From: Actinomycetes bacterium
GTDB lineage: Bacteria > Actinomycetota > Acidimicrobiia > Acidimicrobiales > Microtrichaceae
Direction: 5' to 3'
Length of the DNA stretch: 64,000 nt
NCBI GenBank assembly: GCA_029782335.1
Contig: JAKOVA010000123.1
Location: 1-64,000 of the forward strand
Part shown: one piece after another, positions 25,369 to 34,900 of the stretch
Numbering within the stretch: the first letter of the stretch is position 1
Layout of the letters: every line of letters starts with the position of its first letter
Notes under the pieces: generated by a model
What the model was told of the DNA's origin: nothing
The model's input: the letters and a program-made list of their open reading frames with translations, nothing else
Database searches by the model: none
Program-made: the position numbers and the translations under genes

Positions 25369-26579
25369 GTCGCCGCCTCCTGCTCGCCGTCCGCGCTCCG
25401 ATCACGCCCACCGGGGCCGGCTTCACTCGCCGCCATCGGCGGTCGATGACTCGGTCTCGGCTGCGGCACCGTCGCTGTCGCGCGGCTGCTCGCCGCTGAG
25501 GGTGTCGAGCCGCCACCAGACGACGATGCCGACCCGCCCGAGGTAGCGCTCGTGCTGGCAGCCGCCGCCGCGCCGCCGCTCGTTCCACTCACCGCGCTGA
25601 GACCGCCTGGCATCGATCGGGTCGCGGCGGACGCGCCGAGCGACTTCGCCAACATCGCAGTCTGCGCCGTGGTCATCGCGGCCCTGCCCCAACCGCCGAC
25701 GATCCCGTTCGAGACCGTCGCGTGCTCGACGGTCGGCAACAAGCGGTAGACGACCCACGGGGACAGCCCCGCGATGGCGAAGCATGCGAACCCGGTGACG
25801 AGCGAGCCGAGAGCTGCTGCGCCATCGTCCCCGGCGGGCTGCGCCCCCGAGTTGGCGACGAGCTTGGCGCCGACCACGAGGGTCAGAGCGATCGCCGGCT
25901 TCGCAAGGACGAGCGCCACGGCGACCGAGACCAGCTTCCGGCCCGACCCCCGCAGCATCGGTGACACGCCCGCTGCCCAGACGATCGGTGAGAACCCGGC
26001 AACGAGGTACAGCAGGGCCGAGCGCATGAAGAGCACGACAGCGGTCACGAGGAGGCCAACCATCCCGAAGAGCAACGCCAGCGGCGCGATGAACGTCGAT
26101 GCCATCGGACCGCCAGCGGTGACAGTCCCGGCAAGGCCGTCGAGCACGGTCAGGGTGTCGGCACGCCCGGCCTGCCACGTGACGTCGGCGATGACGTCGG
26201 CGCCGCGCAACAGCACGTCCATCACGGTCACCGTCAGGGCGGTGGCAACGATTGCCTTCGGGCCTTCCTTCAACGCATCGCCGATCAGCTCCGGCCGGCC
26301 GCCGAAGCCCGCCTGCACCGCAGACGCGAGCATCAGCGCGATGACGATCGCCACGGCGAGGGCCGACAGGGGCCGGAGCAACCCCGTCGTGAACCACGGC
26401 TCGGTGATGCGCGGCGTGGTTGCTACGTCGAGGACGCGCCAGACCCACTCCATCAGGAGCAGCAGTCCGTTCGCGAACCACGAGTAGATCCCTTGGATCA
26501 CCTTGTCCCACGCCCAGCCGGTCACCGACGACACGGCCTCGCCGAAGAGGTCGAGCGGATTCGGGAACGGCCACATCAC
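25365..26579 (-). CDS. TrbL/VirB6-like polytopic channel protein
   Basis: A 404-residue protein with about six transmembrane segments between residues 30 and 285, including PLSALAVAIVIALMLASAVQ and LLFGMVGLLVTAVVLFMRSA. The C-terminal ~90 residues are low-complexity Ser/Thr/Gly/Ala. The topology matches VirB6/TrbL proteins that form the inner-membrane core of the secretion channel. The GTG at 26579 overlaps the upstream stop as GTGA and is directly followed by ATG, so either codon may start translation. Confidence 0.75.
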   Translation of the reverse strand: MMWPFPNPLDLFGEAVSSVTGWAWDKVIQGIYSWFANGLLLLMEWVWRVLDVATTPRITEPWFTTGLLRPLSALAVAIVIALMLASAVQAGFGGRPELIGDALKEGPKAIVATALTVTVMDVLLRGADVIADVTWQAGRADTLTVLDGLAGTVTAGGPMASTFIAPLALLFGMVGLLVTAVVLFMRSALLYLVAGFSPIVWAAGVSPMLRGSGRKLVSVAVALVLAKPAIALTLVVGAKLVANSGAQPAGDDGAAALGSLVTGFACFAIAGLSPWVVYRLLPTVEHATVSNGIVGGWGRAAMTTAQTAMLAKSLGASAATRSMPGGLSAVSGTSGGAAAAASTSATSGGSASSSGGGSTPSAASSRATATVPQPRPSHRPPMAASEAGPGGRDRSADGEQEAAT

Positions 26580-27229
26580 CGATCACCACCCTCGGTCGCG
26601 GGCGACCACGTCAGACGGCTGTCGACCTCATCTCGACTCGCAAGCTGACCCTCAGGTGGTAACGCCGGCGCAGGTCCTGCCGACGACGTCCAGCCGTCGA
26701 TCAACCACCGACCATCCACCTCGACCATGTCGAGGCTGACGGTTCGCCATGCCTGGCGCGCCACCGAGGTGTCCGGCATCGAGATCACGAGCACCGACCA
26801 GACCTCGACCGCCACCTGGCGATCGCTCACCGCAGTGGCCGTCGCCGTGATGGGTGCTTCGATGACCTGAAGGTCGGTTGGATCGACGCCCGACGCGCCA
26901 AGCGCGACGACGAACTCGTTCACCTGCGTCGTGGTCGCGGATGCGAGGACAGGCGCGTACGACGGCGTCGCGATGCGCTCGATCATGTCGAATCGGGAGA
27001 ACATCCCAGCACGAACCACCCGCCCGGTGGAGGCCACGGCCGCGATGGCCGCAGCCCGAGCACCTTCCACGTCAATGGCACCCCCGGTCGGGACGGGACG
27101 GGCGGACGTCGGGCCTCCGGCCGCCTGCGCCGCGGGCTCACGACCGCTGCCCCCCGTCACCCGCGACACGACCAGTCCGACCAACGCGACCGCCACCAAG
27201 CTGGCGACGGCAACTGCGAGGCGGCGCAT
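26576..27229 (-). CDS. VirB8/TcpC-like conjugation protein
   Basis: A 217-residue protein with one N-terminal membrane anchor (AVAVASLVAVALVGLVVSRV) and an extracytoplasmic domain of about 150 residues ending with the WLIDGWTSS strand typical of NTF2-like VirB8/TcpC folds. Such proteins scaffold the channel. The start is the ATG at 27229, two nt before the upstream stop codon region; the longer frame to 27577 is a shadow of the pilin-like gene. The operon context supports the assignment more strongly than the sequence does. Confidence 0.65.
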   Translation of the reverse strand: MRRLAVAVASLVAVALVGLVVSRVTGGSGREPAAQAAGGPTSARPVPTGGAIDVEGARAAAIAAVASTGRVVRAGMFSRFDMIERIATPSYAPVLASATTTQVNEFVVALGASGVDPTDLQVIEAPITATATAVSDRQVAVEVWSVLVISMPDTSVARQAWRTVSLDMVEVDGRWLIDGWTSSAGPAPALPPEGQLASRDEVDSRLTWSPATEGGDR

Positions 27230-27231
27230 CG

Positions 27232-27594
27232 TCAGCCGCCCGTCGCGTTGTAGAGCGTGGTCGCGATCGTCCACGCCAGTCCCGACAGGATCGCTGCGCC
27301 CATCCCGCCGAGCAGCCACTTCCGACCCGCCGACGACGCCGAGTAGTTCGACCCGAAGTGGCCGACACCGGTCGCGATCGCACCGATCAGCAACCCGGCC
27401 AGCGCCGCCGCGAGCCCGGCCCACTTCAGCCACCCCAGCACCTGGCCGACGAGCTCCGCGCCTGGAGCCGAGCCGTCCGCCGGTGGGTTCGGGATCGCCT
27501 GGGCAGAGGCCACCGAAGGCCACGCCAGCATCGGCACGATCGTCACCACGGTCGCCATCAGGCGATGGCTCCGGCACCTACGTCCGTCATCCAT
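27232..27594 (-). CDS. Small two-helix membrane protein, VirB2/TrbC-like
   Basis: A 120-residue protein with an N-terminal signal-like helix ending in A-S-A (residues ~15-32) and two further hydrophobic segments (WAGLAAALAGLLIGAIATGV, then LLGGMGAAILSGLAWTIA). Its size and topology fit VirB2/TrbC pilins, and it is the first gene of the transfer operon. The ATG at 27594 has GGAGG at 27602-27606 (minus strand); a GTG one codon earlier is possible. Pilin identity is an inference from position and topology. Confidence 0.6.
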   Translation of the reverse strand: MDDGRRCRSHRLMATVVTIVPMLAWPSVASAQAIPNPPADGSAPGAELVGQVLGWLKWAGLAAALAGLLIGAIATGVGHFGSNYSASSAGRKWLLGGMGAAILSGLAWTIATTLYNATGG

Positions 27595-27707
27595 CACGAC
27601 ACCTCCACAGGTCGGTGGCCGATTCGATGCCGGCCCTCACCACGTGACGGACATCGCGGACGCCGTAGCGATGAACGATCCGGGTGGCGGGGTGTGCGTC
27701 AGGCGAC

Positions 27708-28739
27708 ATGAAGCTCCTCGCTGCGCTCGCCTCGACCGCCCTCGCCGTCACCCTCCTTCCCGTGGTCCTCGCCAGCGGCGACAGCCCGCCACCGGCGTTC
27801 GCCTGCGGGCTGAGCGGAGGGTCGATCGACACGATCCTCGGAACCATCCGGCACCTCGAATCGGGAGGCAACTACACCGCACGAGCGCGCGGCTCAACGG
27901 CGTCTGGCGCCTACCAGTTCCTCGACAGCACCTGGAATGGGTACGGCGGCTACGCGGCCGCGTGGCAAGCGCCACCTGCCGTCCAAGACGCCGCAGCGGC
28001 CGAGCACGTCAACGGCATCTTGGCCGCTCACGGCGGCGACGTGGCCAGCGTTCCGCTCGTCTGGTACATCGGCTACGTACCGCGCCCAGCGTCGCCGGAC
28101 TGGGACAGCGTCCCGTACCCGTCGGCGGGCAACGTGCTCACGCCGCGCGAGTATCAAGCCCGCTGGCTTGCCGTCTACAGCGAGATCGCGGCCGAGGCGG
28201 GCGCAGAGCCGACATCGGTCTGCCCGCCCGCAGGCAGCGGTGAGGTAGTCACTGAGGGTTGGGCGCTACCCGGCCCCCGAGCACTGCTCGAGGCCACCTC
28301 CGACCAACTCAATAGCCCGCACCACGACTACCCGGCGTGGGACTGGATCGTGCCGACAGGCACCCCCGTGTACGCAATCCGGGGCGGCACCGTCACTCGG
28401 ACAACACTGTGGAACCGCAACTGGTGGGAGGCCGGCTGCGGAACCACCGGCGGCGGCGACTGCACCACCTGCGGAATCGGCGTCACGATCACCGACACCG
28501 ACGGCACGCGCTGGACCTACTGCCACGGCAGCGCCATCCACGTCACCAATGGCCAGCTTGTCGTGGCCGGCCAGCAGGTCCTCACGAGCGGCAACACCGG
28601 CCGCAGCGGAACCCCGCACGTACACATCGAGATCAACGCCGATGGTCAACAACGGTGCCCGCAAGTGCTGATCGATGCCTTGCTCCGAGGCCTGACTCTC
28701 CTCGCGCCCGAGTTGCCCGCTCGAGGCTGCTCGTTCTGA
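27708..28739 (+). CDS. Secreted lytic transglycosylase + M23 peptidase (conjugation lysin)
   Basis: A 343-residue protein. It begins with a signal peptide (LASTALAVTLLPVVLASG). A transglycosylase-like domain follows (TILGTIRHLESGGNYTAR with the catalytic Glu in HLESGG, then SGAYQFLDSTW). The C-terminal M23 metallopeptidase domain has HHDYPAWDW (H-x-x-x-D type ligands near 208) and HVHIEI near 310. Two-domain wall hydrolases like this accompany Gram-positive conjugation systems and open peptidoglycan for the channel. It is divergent from the transfer operon across 113 nt, which must hold both promoters. Confidence 0.85.
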   Translation: MKLLAALASTALAVTLLPVVLASGDSPPPAFACGLSGGSIDTILGTIRHLESGGNYTARARGSTASGAYQFLDSTWNGYGGYAAAWQAPPAVQDAAAAEHVNGILAAHGGDVASVPLVWYIGYVPRPASPDWDSVPYPSAGNVLTPREYQARWLAVYSEIAAEAGAEPTSVCPPAGSGEVVTEGWALPGPRALLEATSDQLNSPHHDYPAWDWIVPTGTPVYAIRGGTVTRTTLWNRNWWEAGCGTTGGGDCTTCGIGVTITDTDGTRWTYCHGSAIHVTNGQLVVAGQQVLTSGNTGRSGTPHVHIEINADGQQRCPQVLIDALLRGLTLLAPELPARGCSF

Positions 28740-28756
28740 CGTCTATCGGGTGCAAC

Positions 28757-28972
28757 TCAGGCGACGCGACGCACCTTGATCGGGTCATCGAACCCTTCGA
28801 CGATCATCGTCGCCGTCGAACCGCTGACGTTGATGGTGACCGCAGGGGCGTACCGATATCGATACCGGTAGCGGTAGCCCACCTGCTGCCAGATCTGTCC
28901 ATTGCGCAGCTTGTACACCAGCTGGTCGCCGGTGCCGTTGAACTCTCCATCAATGCGTGACTTGATCGTCAT
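28757..28972 (-). CDS. Small beta-rich hypothetical protein
   Basis: A 71-residue protein, MTIKSRIDGEFNGTGDQLVY onward. It has an I-D-G-E-F start, a W-Q-Q motif, an alternating Y-R-Y-R-Y-R tract and a final F-D-D-P-I-K-V-R-R-V. It resembles small conserved bacterial proteins of unknown function with the same W-Q-Q / Y-x-Y plan. The Y-R tract comes from a short degenerate repeat at 28853-28880. Upstream, 28973-29240 holds no gene I can support. Confidence 0.5.
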   Translation of the reverse strand: MTIKSRIDGEFNGTGDQLVYKLRNGQIWQQVGYRYRYRYRYAPAVTINVSGSTATMIVEGFDDPIKVRRVA

Positions 28973-29240
28973 GATGCTCCTCGCAGTGCCGAAGTGAGGA
29001 TGGTCGCCCTCATGCCGAACATACCGAGGGGGTGTGACAGGGCCCCGGAGCGGGGTCGGAGTCGTGGATGGCCTCCGGGGTGCTCCGCTCAGCTGCGGCA
29101 ACGCCGGGTCTGCGACGTCGGCGCGGCGAGCGCAGCAACCACAAAGCGACCGTCTGCTCCGGCAGCGCGATCACTGGACATTCCGGCCGACGGGGGTATC
29201 ATCAAGCCCAATGACCGTCGAGGAAGACGAAGAGTAGCCG

Positions 29241-30560
29241 TCATCGCGCCCAGCGTGACTCCTTCAGGTGGTGCAGCGGACTCCCGGTCGGGAACATCCA
29301 CTCCTCCGGAGGCGGACCGCCGTGAGCCGCGTTCAAGTTCACGAGGATCCGCCGCGCAAGCTTGAATGAGCGGCCCCAGAATCGCTCGCGCCTCGTGTCG
29401 GCCGCCTCGTCCAAAGGGTGGTCGCCGTACTTCACTGCGACGGTGATGCTCCGCGGCGACGCAGCCGCGATCGAGGCCCACCGGTCCTGGCAGTCCCGCA
29501 ACTGCGACTCGGTGTAGGTCGCGTGGGGAGAGCGACATGCGAACTGGATCATCGCGTCGTCCTCACGCAGGAACACGAGGGTGCCGGCAAGCGTCGCTCG
29601 CTCGATCGCGGCGTCGGTCTCCGCAGCTAGATCGGGCGGAGGCGCGCCGAAGTGGTGAAGCACCCAGGACCGCTCGGACCGCGCCGACAGCAAACGTGGC
29701 AACATGCGACAGCGCTGCTCCAGTCGGTCCGCGGGTGAGGCACGAAGAGGCATCGCCATCTGAACGAGGTCGCGGGTGCCCATCAGCCCGTAGCCCAAGG
29801 CTTCGGCGACGACCGCAGCCACATCGTTCACCCACGAGTTGATCGTGGGGCTTACAAGGAGGATCGGGGCGGGGTCGAGATGAGGCCAGGCTGTCGCCAA
29901 CGGGAGATGAGGCGTGCCGAACGTCGGGATCGACCACCGATGTCGCGCATGCGCGCCAACCGCGGCCGAGGCGACACCTGCCCACATCCTTCGCTCGACG
30001 TTGTCTCGGATCGGCACGGCTCCGACGTCCCGCAGCACATCACCCAAGTCGGCAAGGAGCGCTGCCTCGTCACGGTCCTCGCGGGCATGCTCCAGCGTCA
30101 ACCGGTCTGCCACGTGAATCAGGATGTCACCGGCGCCCTCCCGAGCCGGCCACGCAGCAGCGGCCCAACCCTTTGCAGTCGCTGCCTGGACAACGAGCGC
30201 ACTTCCACGGAGGCTCGCTAGGTCGCCAATACTGGCGCGGAGTCGTTCGTTGCTCGTACGCGCGTCCAGGAGACGAGACGCGAGCTCGGAGAGATCGCTC
30301 TCGATCAAGCCCAGCGCCTGCAGCATCTCGGCCGGTGGACGAGCCACGGCCTCAGCGAGGGGCGCGACAACATAAGGCGGGACGGGCACGATTGGGTCTC
30401 TGCTCCGCAGATACCGATGGATCGATGGGTAGTCAATGCCCGTTGCTTGGGCAAGATCGGTGAGTGACATGCCACGCTGGTCGAGCGCGGCCTCCATCAC
30501 TCGTCGCCACAGGAGGCAGCGCTCCTTGTACCCGGACTCGAGCCGATTCCGGACGGTCAT
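29241..30560 (-). CDS. HTH-type regulator with large C-terminal domain
   Basis: A 439-residue protein. Residues ~30-60 (MSLTDLAQATGIDYPSIHRY) form an XRE-like helix-turn-helix. The remaining ~370 residues are unrecognised and may be a sensor domain. It is transcribed away from a secreted-protein gene. On the minus strand TACGGT (30567-30572) lies 6 nt from its ATG, a leaderless-type promoter. It stands alone between the transfer and Tad operons, where a master regulator of the ICE would fit; that role is inferred. Confidence 0.6.
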   Translation of the reverse strand: MTVRNRLESGYKERCLLWRRVMEAALDQRGMSLTDLAQATGIDYPSIHRYLRSRDPIVPVPPYVVAPLAEAVARPPAEMLQALGLIESDLSELASRLLDARTSNERLRASIGDLASLRGSALVVQAATAKGWAAAAWPAREGAGDILIHVADRLTLEHAREDRDEAALLADLGDVLRDVGAVPIRDNVERRMWAGVASAAVGAHARHRWSIPTFGTPHLPLATAWPHLDPAPILLVSPTINSWVNDVAAVVAEALGYGLMGTRDLVQMAMPLRASPADRLEQRCRMLPRLLSARSERSWVLHHFGAPPPDLAAETDAAIERATLAGTLVFLREDDAMIQFACRSPHATYTESQLRDCQDRWASIAAASPRSITVAVKYGDHPLDEAADTRRERFWGRSFKLARRILVNLNAAHGGPPPEEWMFPTGSPLHHLKESRWAR

Positions 30561-30566
30561 GCTGCA

Positions 30567-30599
30567 ACCGTAGCTCGGGCGCTTTGCGCATTTTGCAAA
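30567..30599. promoter_or_regulatory. Regulator promoter with TTTGC...GCAAA inverted repeat
   Basis: The minus-strand -10 box TACGGT (30567-30572) lies 6 nt upstream of the regulator ATG. Beside it is the inverted repeat TTTGC-7 nt-GCAAA (30583-30599), an AT-rich island in GC-rich DNA and a plausible operator for autoregulation. On the plus strand, TACCCT near 30633 may be the -10 box for the secreted-protein gene. Confidence 0.45.
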
Positions 30600-30681
30600 C
30601 TTCTTTCACTGTTGCTCACGCCTTGCGAATCGTACCCTGGGCGGGGGACCCCCGGTCACCGAGCAGCGAAGGAGCCACAAC

Positions 30682-31713
30682 ATGCCCAAGCACTCGATCA
30701 AGTCGAACACGTCGCTCCTCGCGATCCTCGTGCTCGTCCTCAGCACAGTTATCGGCGTCGTCGGGGCTGCATCCAGCCCAGCGGCTGCCTTCAACCCGAC
30801 GTACCACGTCCTCACCGACGTCGGCCATCGGGTGGCACCCACCACGGCTCCCGACGGAACCTACGGGATCCCGAACGGCGCAGCGTTCGTCGTCGAGTGC
30901 CAGATCATCGGCCAACCGTTCCCGAACGGCAACGCGCTCTACTTCAGGACGACCTACGGCAACGAGACGCCGACGTACGTTCCGGACTACTACACGGACA
31001 GCCCGCACCTCGGCACGCAGCCGCCGATCGCTGGCATCCCGATGTGCGGTTCGACGCCCACGCCCACGCCGACGCCGACGCCTGGCGGGGCCAGCGTGTA
31101 CTACAGCGGGCTGGGCGATGCGGGATGGGCGCAGGCGCAGCCGTACGCCTCCGTCAGCCTGACCGATAACGGAACTCACAACACGAATGACTGGACCACC
31201 GGCCCGCGTTGCTCGACGGCGGGAGCGACCAGCTTCCCGACGTCCATCGGTGGCAGGACGGTCACCACCGCTGCCGGTTGGAGCCTCGGACGCCTCGGCC
31301 CGATCTACCTGCTGAAGCAGAGCGCCACGTACGCGTCGAACATCCACTACATCCTCATGTTCGACCCCGCGTCGTACACCACGATGTCGAGCAGCTGCGA
31401 CGCGACGATCGGCGCATCGGCCGCCCTCGCCTCGTGGCTCTCGTCCAACCCCGGCAACCGGCTCGTGATCATGGCCGGTTACGAGACGGCGGACTACAGG
31501 CACCCCGTCAATGGCTACGCACACGCGGGTATCCAGAACTACTACTTCCCGTCGATCCGCGGCCGAGCGATCGCCAACCAGGTACTCGTCTGCAACGTCG
31601 AGACCAACGGTGTTCCCTGGAGCCACCAAGACACGTACACCAACTACGCCTGGATGATCAGCCAGCCGCCACCCTCGACCTGCCCGAGCAACTTCCTCGG
31701 CTGGCACCCGTAA
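30682..31713 (+). CDS. Secreted protein: SH3-like region, PT linker, novel C-terminal domain
   Basis: A 343-residue protein with a clear Sec signal peptide (LLAILVLVLSTVIGVVGAAS, then A-A-A). The first mature region (~37-115) looks like a bacterial SH3-type domain (TDVGHRVAPTT, then FVVECQIIGQP). A (TP)n linker follows near 122-133, then ~200 residues with several cysteines that I cannot place. An AAGGAG ribosome-binding site precedes the ATG. It could be an adhesin, a wall-binding enzyme or an exclusion factor exposed on donors. It is divergent from the HTH regulator and so perhaps its target. Confidence 0.6.
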   Translation: MPKHSIKSNTSLLAILVLVLSTVIGVVGAASSPAAAFNPTYHVLTDVGHRVAPTTAPDGTYGIPNGAAFVVECQIIGQPFPNGNALYFRTTYGNETPTYVPDYYTDSPHLGTQPPIAGIPMCGSTPTPTPTPTPGGASVYYSGLGDAGWAQAQPYASVSLTDNGTHNTNDWTTGPRCSTAGATSFPTSIGGRTVTTAAGWSLGRLGPIYLLKQSATYASNIHYILMFDPASYTTMSSSCDATIGASAALASWLSSNPGNRLVIMAGYETADYRHPVNGYAHAGIQNYYFPSIRGRAIANQVLVCNVETNGVPWSHQDTYTNYAWMISQPPPSTCPSNFLGWHP

Positions 31714-31774
31714 GGCTCCACGCACAAACCAGGTAGGGCAATGGCAAGGCCAACCTACGGGTCAGCGCCGACAA

Positions 31775-31804
31775 GTGGGGGCCGAGCACACGCTCGGTCC
31801 CCAC
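31775..31804. terminator. Bidirectional hairpin between convergent genes
   Basis: GTGGGG-G-CCGAGC pairs with GCTCGG-T-CCCCAC around a 4-nt loop. The position, between the convergent secreted-protein gene (ends 31713) and the LysM-BTAD gene (ends 31989), fits a shared terminator. There is no strong T-tract. The rest of 31714-31988 shows nothing I can support. Confidence 0.6.
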
Positions 31805-31988
31805 GTCGCGTGTCCTCCAGGCCCACGGTCGTCTCGGTCGGTCTGGCAAGCGAGTCGCCAAGGGGCCGTGCGTGGCAGACAGGCGCGCCCGAGCAGGGGA
31901 ATGCCCGATGTTCCCCATAGCGCCCCCTGTCACGAGCCAGCTCAGCTCGCTCAGTTCAGCCCGAAGGCGGCGACAGGGTCTTGCGAAA

Positions 31989-34900
31989 TCACGCCGTTGG
32001 GCGAAGTTCCCGATGACCAGTGAGCCGCTCATACAACCGTCTCGTCTCGTCATCCGGCTCGTAGGCGCCGAGCGCGTCGTCGAGATCCGCGAGAGCTCGG
32101 ACGAGCTCGTTGTAGGCGTCCCGCACGCCGTCGGGGTTGCCGGCAGCCGCCTCGGTTCGCATCCGTGCTCGGTACAACGGCTCGTTCAGGGGAAGACCAC
32201 GCAGACCCTGACGGTAGGCAACTCGGGCAGTGTCAATGTCACCGTCCTCAAGCGCGAGGTCGACGAGCCGAAGCGCTGCTGTCTCGACGAGCGAGCTTGC
32301 GTGAGAGTGGTGCTGGCGATCGTGAGCCCAGTCGAAGCTTGGATCATCGAAAGGCACTCCCTCGACGTACGCCAACCCCTCGCGTAGGAGATCGATCGCT
32401 CGACCTGACGATGCGCTCTCCGCGCGCCCTATCGCTGCCTCGAGGAGATGCATGTCCGTGGTGACGTCATCGGCGAGCGCCACTTCTCGCGTGCCGTGCG
32501 GGCGCGGGAGGAGGATGCCCGGAGCGGTGTTGCGGGCTCGGGTCAGCCGGTTGGAGAACGTGCCTTGCCCGATCGACTTGCCGCTCCAGACCGCGTCGAT
32601 GATCTGCTCGGGCGTGGCGACACGGCCGCTGCACGCGAGGTACGTAATGATGCCGAGTTCCAGACGCCCGAGACCTGAGATGCCGTCGATGGTGGGTGCG
32701 CCGAGCACGCGCACGAGGTGTATCGGTTCCGACGACGCTGCGTCGTCATCGTCCTTCGCGTCGCGCTCTTCGTCCCCTACGGGGTCAAGGTCAGAGGGCT
32801 CGTCGTCCGCGGGGACCGGATTTGTCTCGGCGTCAGCAACGCCAGAAGGAGTCGCGTTCGGATCATCATCGATCAGACGATCTGCGCCGGTGTCAGGGCT
32901 CTCGGGTTCATCGAGAAGAACAGCGATGGCGGCCGCAGTCGCAAGGGGCACTCCGGCCGCATCGAACTGCAGCCCGAGCGGCTGCAGCGTGGCTTTCCCG
33001 TCAGCGTCGACCGAGATGGTGGCGCAGTCCCGCGGAGTCGGACCGAGCGCGAGCACGGCGACACCCAGGTTCGGTTCGACCTCGGTCTCGTCGAGCATCG
33101 ATGTCGCCGCGGAATCAAGAACTGCGACGGTGACATCACGATCGAAGGGATCACCGACCCTCAAGTGGAACGCGCCCGGCATGCCGCTCTCCCGGATCAG
33201 CGTGCGATAGCTCGCCTGCTGGCTGCTGATCCGTTGGCGCGCCGTCTCGATCTCGGCGTGCTCGGCACGCCAGAAGTGCTCGTCGCCGTCGACGGGCACG
33301 CCGACAACCGTGCAGAATGCACTGCCGAGCTCTTGGGTCGCCGCGAGTTCGAGGACCACGGCGCGAGCGAGGTTCTCCGCCCGTGCGGGGTCACCGGTCA
33401 AGGCGACGGTTCCGAAGGCTTCAAGGTTGAGGAGAAGCTGGTTGCCGTCGCGGGTGCCGACGGTGACCAGGCCGGCGATCGGAGCGATCTCAGGGTCATG
33501 TGGAACCGGGTGGTCGGGGTCGTACAGCAGACGCCAGGTCCATCCGCCGTCAGCTGCCTCCCATGGATGCGGAGCGCCGGTGTTCGGGCTGCTCCACAAC
33601 AGCTCGATGCCGTGGCTCGTTGAGATCTCGACGGCGAGCGGCGCTCCCTCGATCGCGCGCGGATTGAGGCCCGCCATGAGCGTGGCGAGTTCGTGGTTGG
33701 CCCACCGTACGAGCGGGACGTCGGCGGCCCGCACCAGCTGGTCGACCACTTGCCGTTGCCGGGCGGGCAATGGTCGGTGGAGTGCGGCTGCGCCGCGGCG
33801 CGCCGCATGCTGGCGGCGCCGTCGGTGCGCGAGGAGCAGTCCCGTGGCGAGAGCTGTTGCGCTCGCAATGCCGGCCAACAGCGGGGCGGAATCTGATCTG
33901 TCGGTGGTCGCGTCCGACGTGGGCGTGGTGACGGGTCCGGCCGGCGTCGCGACAACCGTGGTTGGTCCGGGTGAGGACTCGCTCGGCCGAACTGGCGCCG
34001 TCGTCGCTGGCGCATTCGACGTCGTGACGGGAATGGTTTCCGGCGTTGGCGGAGCGTCACTGCCGGTCGCTGTCGGCTCGGGTTCGGACGGGGCTGGCTG
34101 CGGTTCGCTGGCAGGCGGCGGTGGGGTCCCGATCGCCGGGAACTGGTACTGCTCGCCCGGGTGGATCAGCGAAGGGTTGCCGGACGGAATGACGTTCGCG
34201 TCGATGACGCCTTCGAGATACGCCAATGTCTCACCAGCGCTCGGAGTCACGGTGGGTCCGTCGGCCGCATCGAGGCGCGTCTCGGAGAGGTTCCACAGGT
34301 TGTCGCCCGTCCTGATCGTGATGGTTTCGGGCGGCAGGTAGCCCGTCGTATCGATGACGATCGTCTTCGTCGGCGAGGACGGCGCATCTGGTGCGGTGTC
34401 GGTGAGCGCCGGGGAGGTCGGCTGTCGATCGTTCGGGATCACTGCGTCGGCGGGGAGGGTGAGGTGGTAGCCGACCCGGAGTCGTCGTGGCTGGACTGTC
34501 GGGTTGAGCTCGAGGATCTCGCCGCTGCGGCCGCCATCACCGAGCGCCAGCTCTGCGATGTCCCACACGGTGTCGCCGGCACAGACGACCCAGACGTTCG
34601 CTGCCGTCTGCGGATCGACCGAGGCAGTCGCGGCTGCAGGCGGAGGAGGTGGCGGAGCGCTCGCGGTGACATTGCCCGTACGCAACGCGAACGCAGCGCT
34701 CGGGGTCGACGTGATTGTGATGCCCGCCGCTAGCACGAAGGCGACCAGTCGCCCGACGCTGCGGTGGACTGTGCGCGGGACGAGCGGCGCGGCGTGGTCG
34801 GCCGGTGGGTCGTGTGGGTGGCGAAGCTGGGCGACGAACTCCCATGCGATCGCCCAGACGAACTGGAGCCAGACGATCCAGAGAACGCAGGCGAGCGACT

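Noticed and set aside
28853..28880. Short CGGTAG/CGATAT-type repeat considered as a phase-variable tract
   Set aside because: It is degenerate, lies inside a coding frame giving Y-R-Y-R, and its unit is six bases, so length change would not shift the frame.
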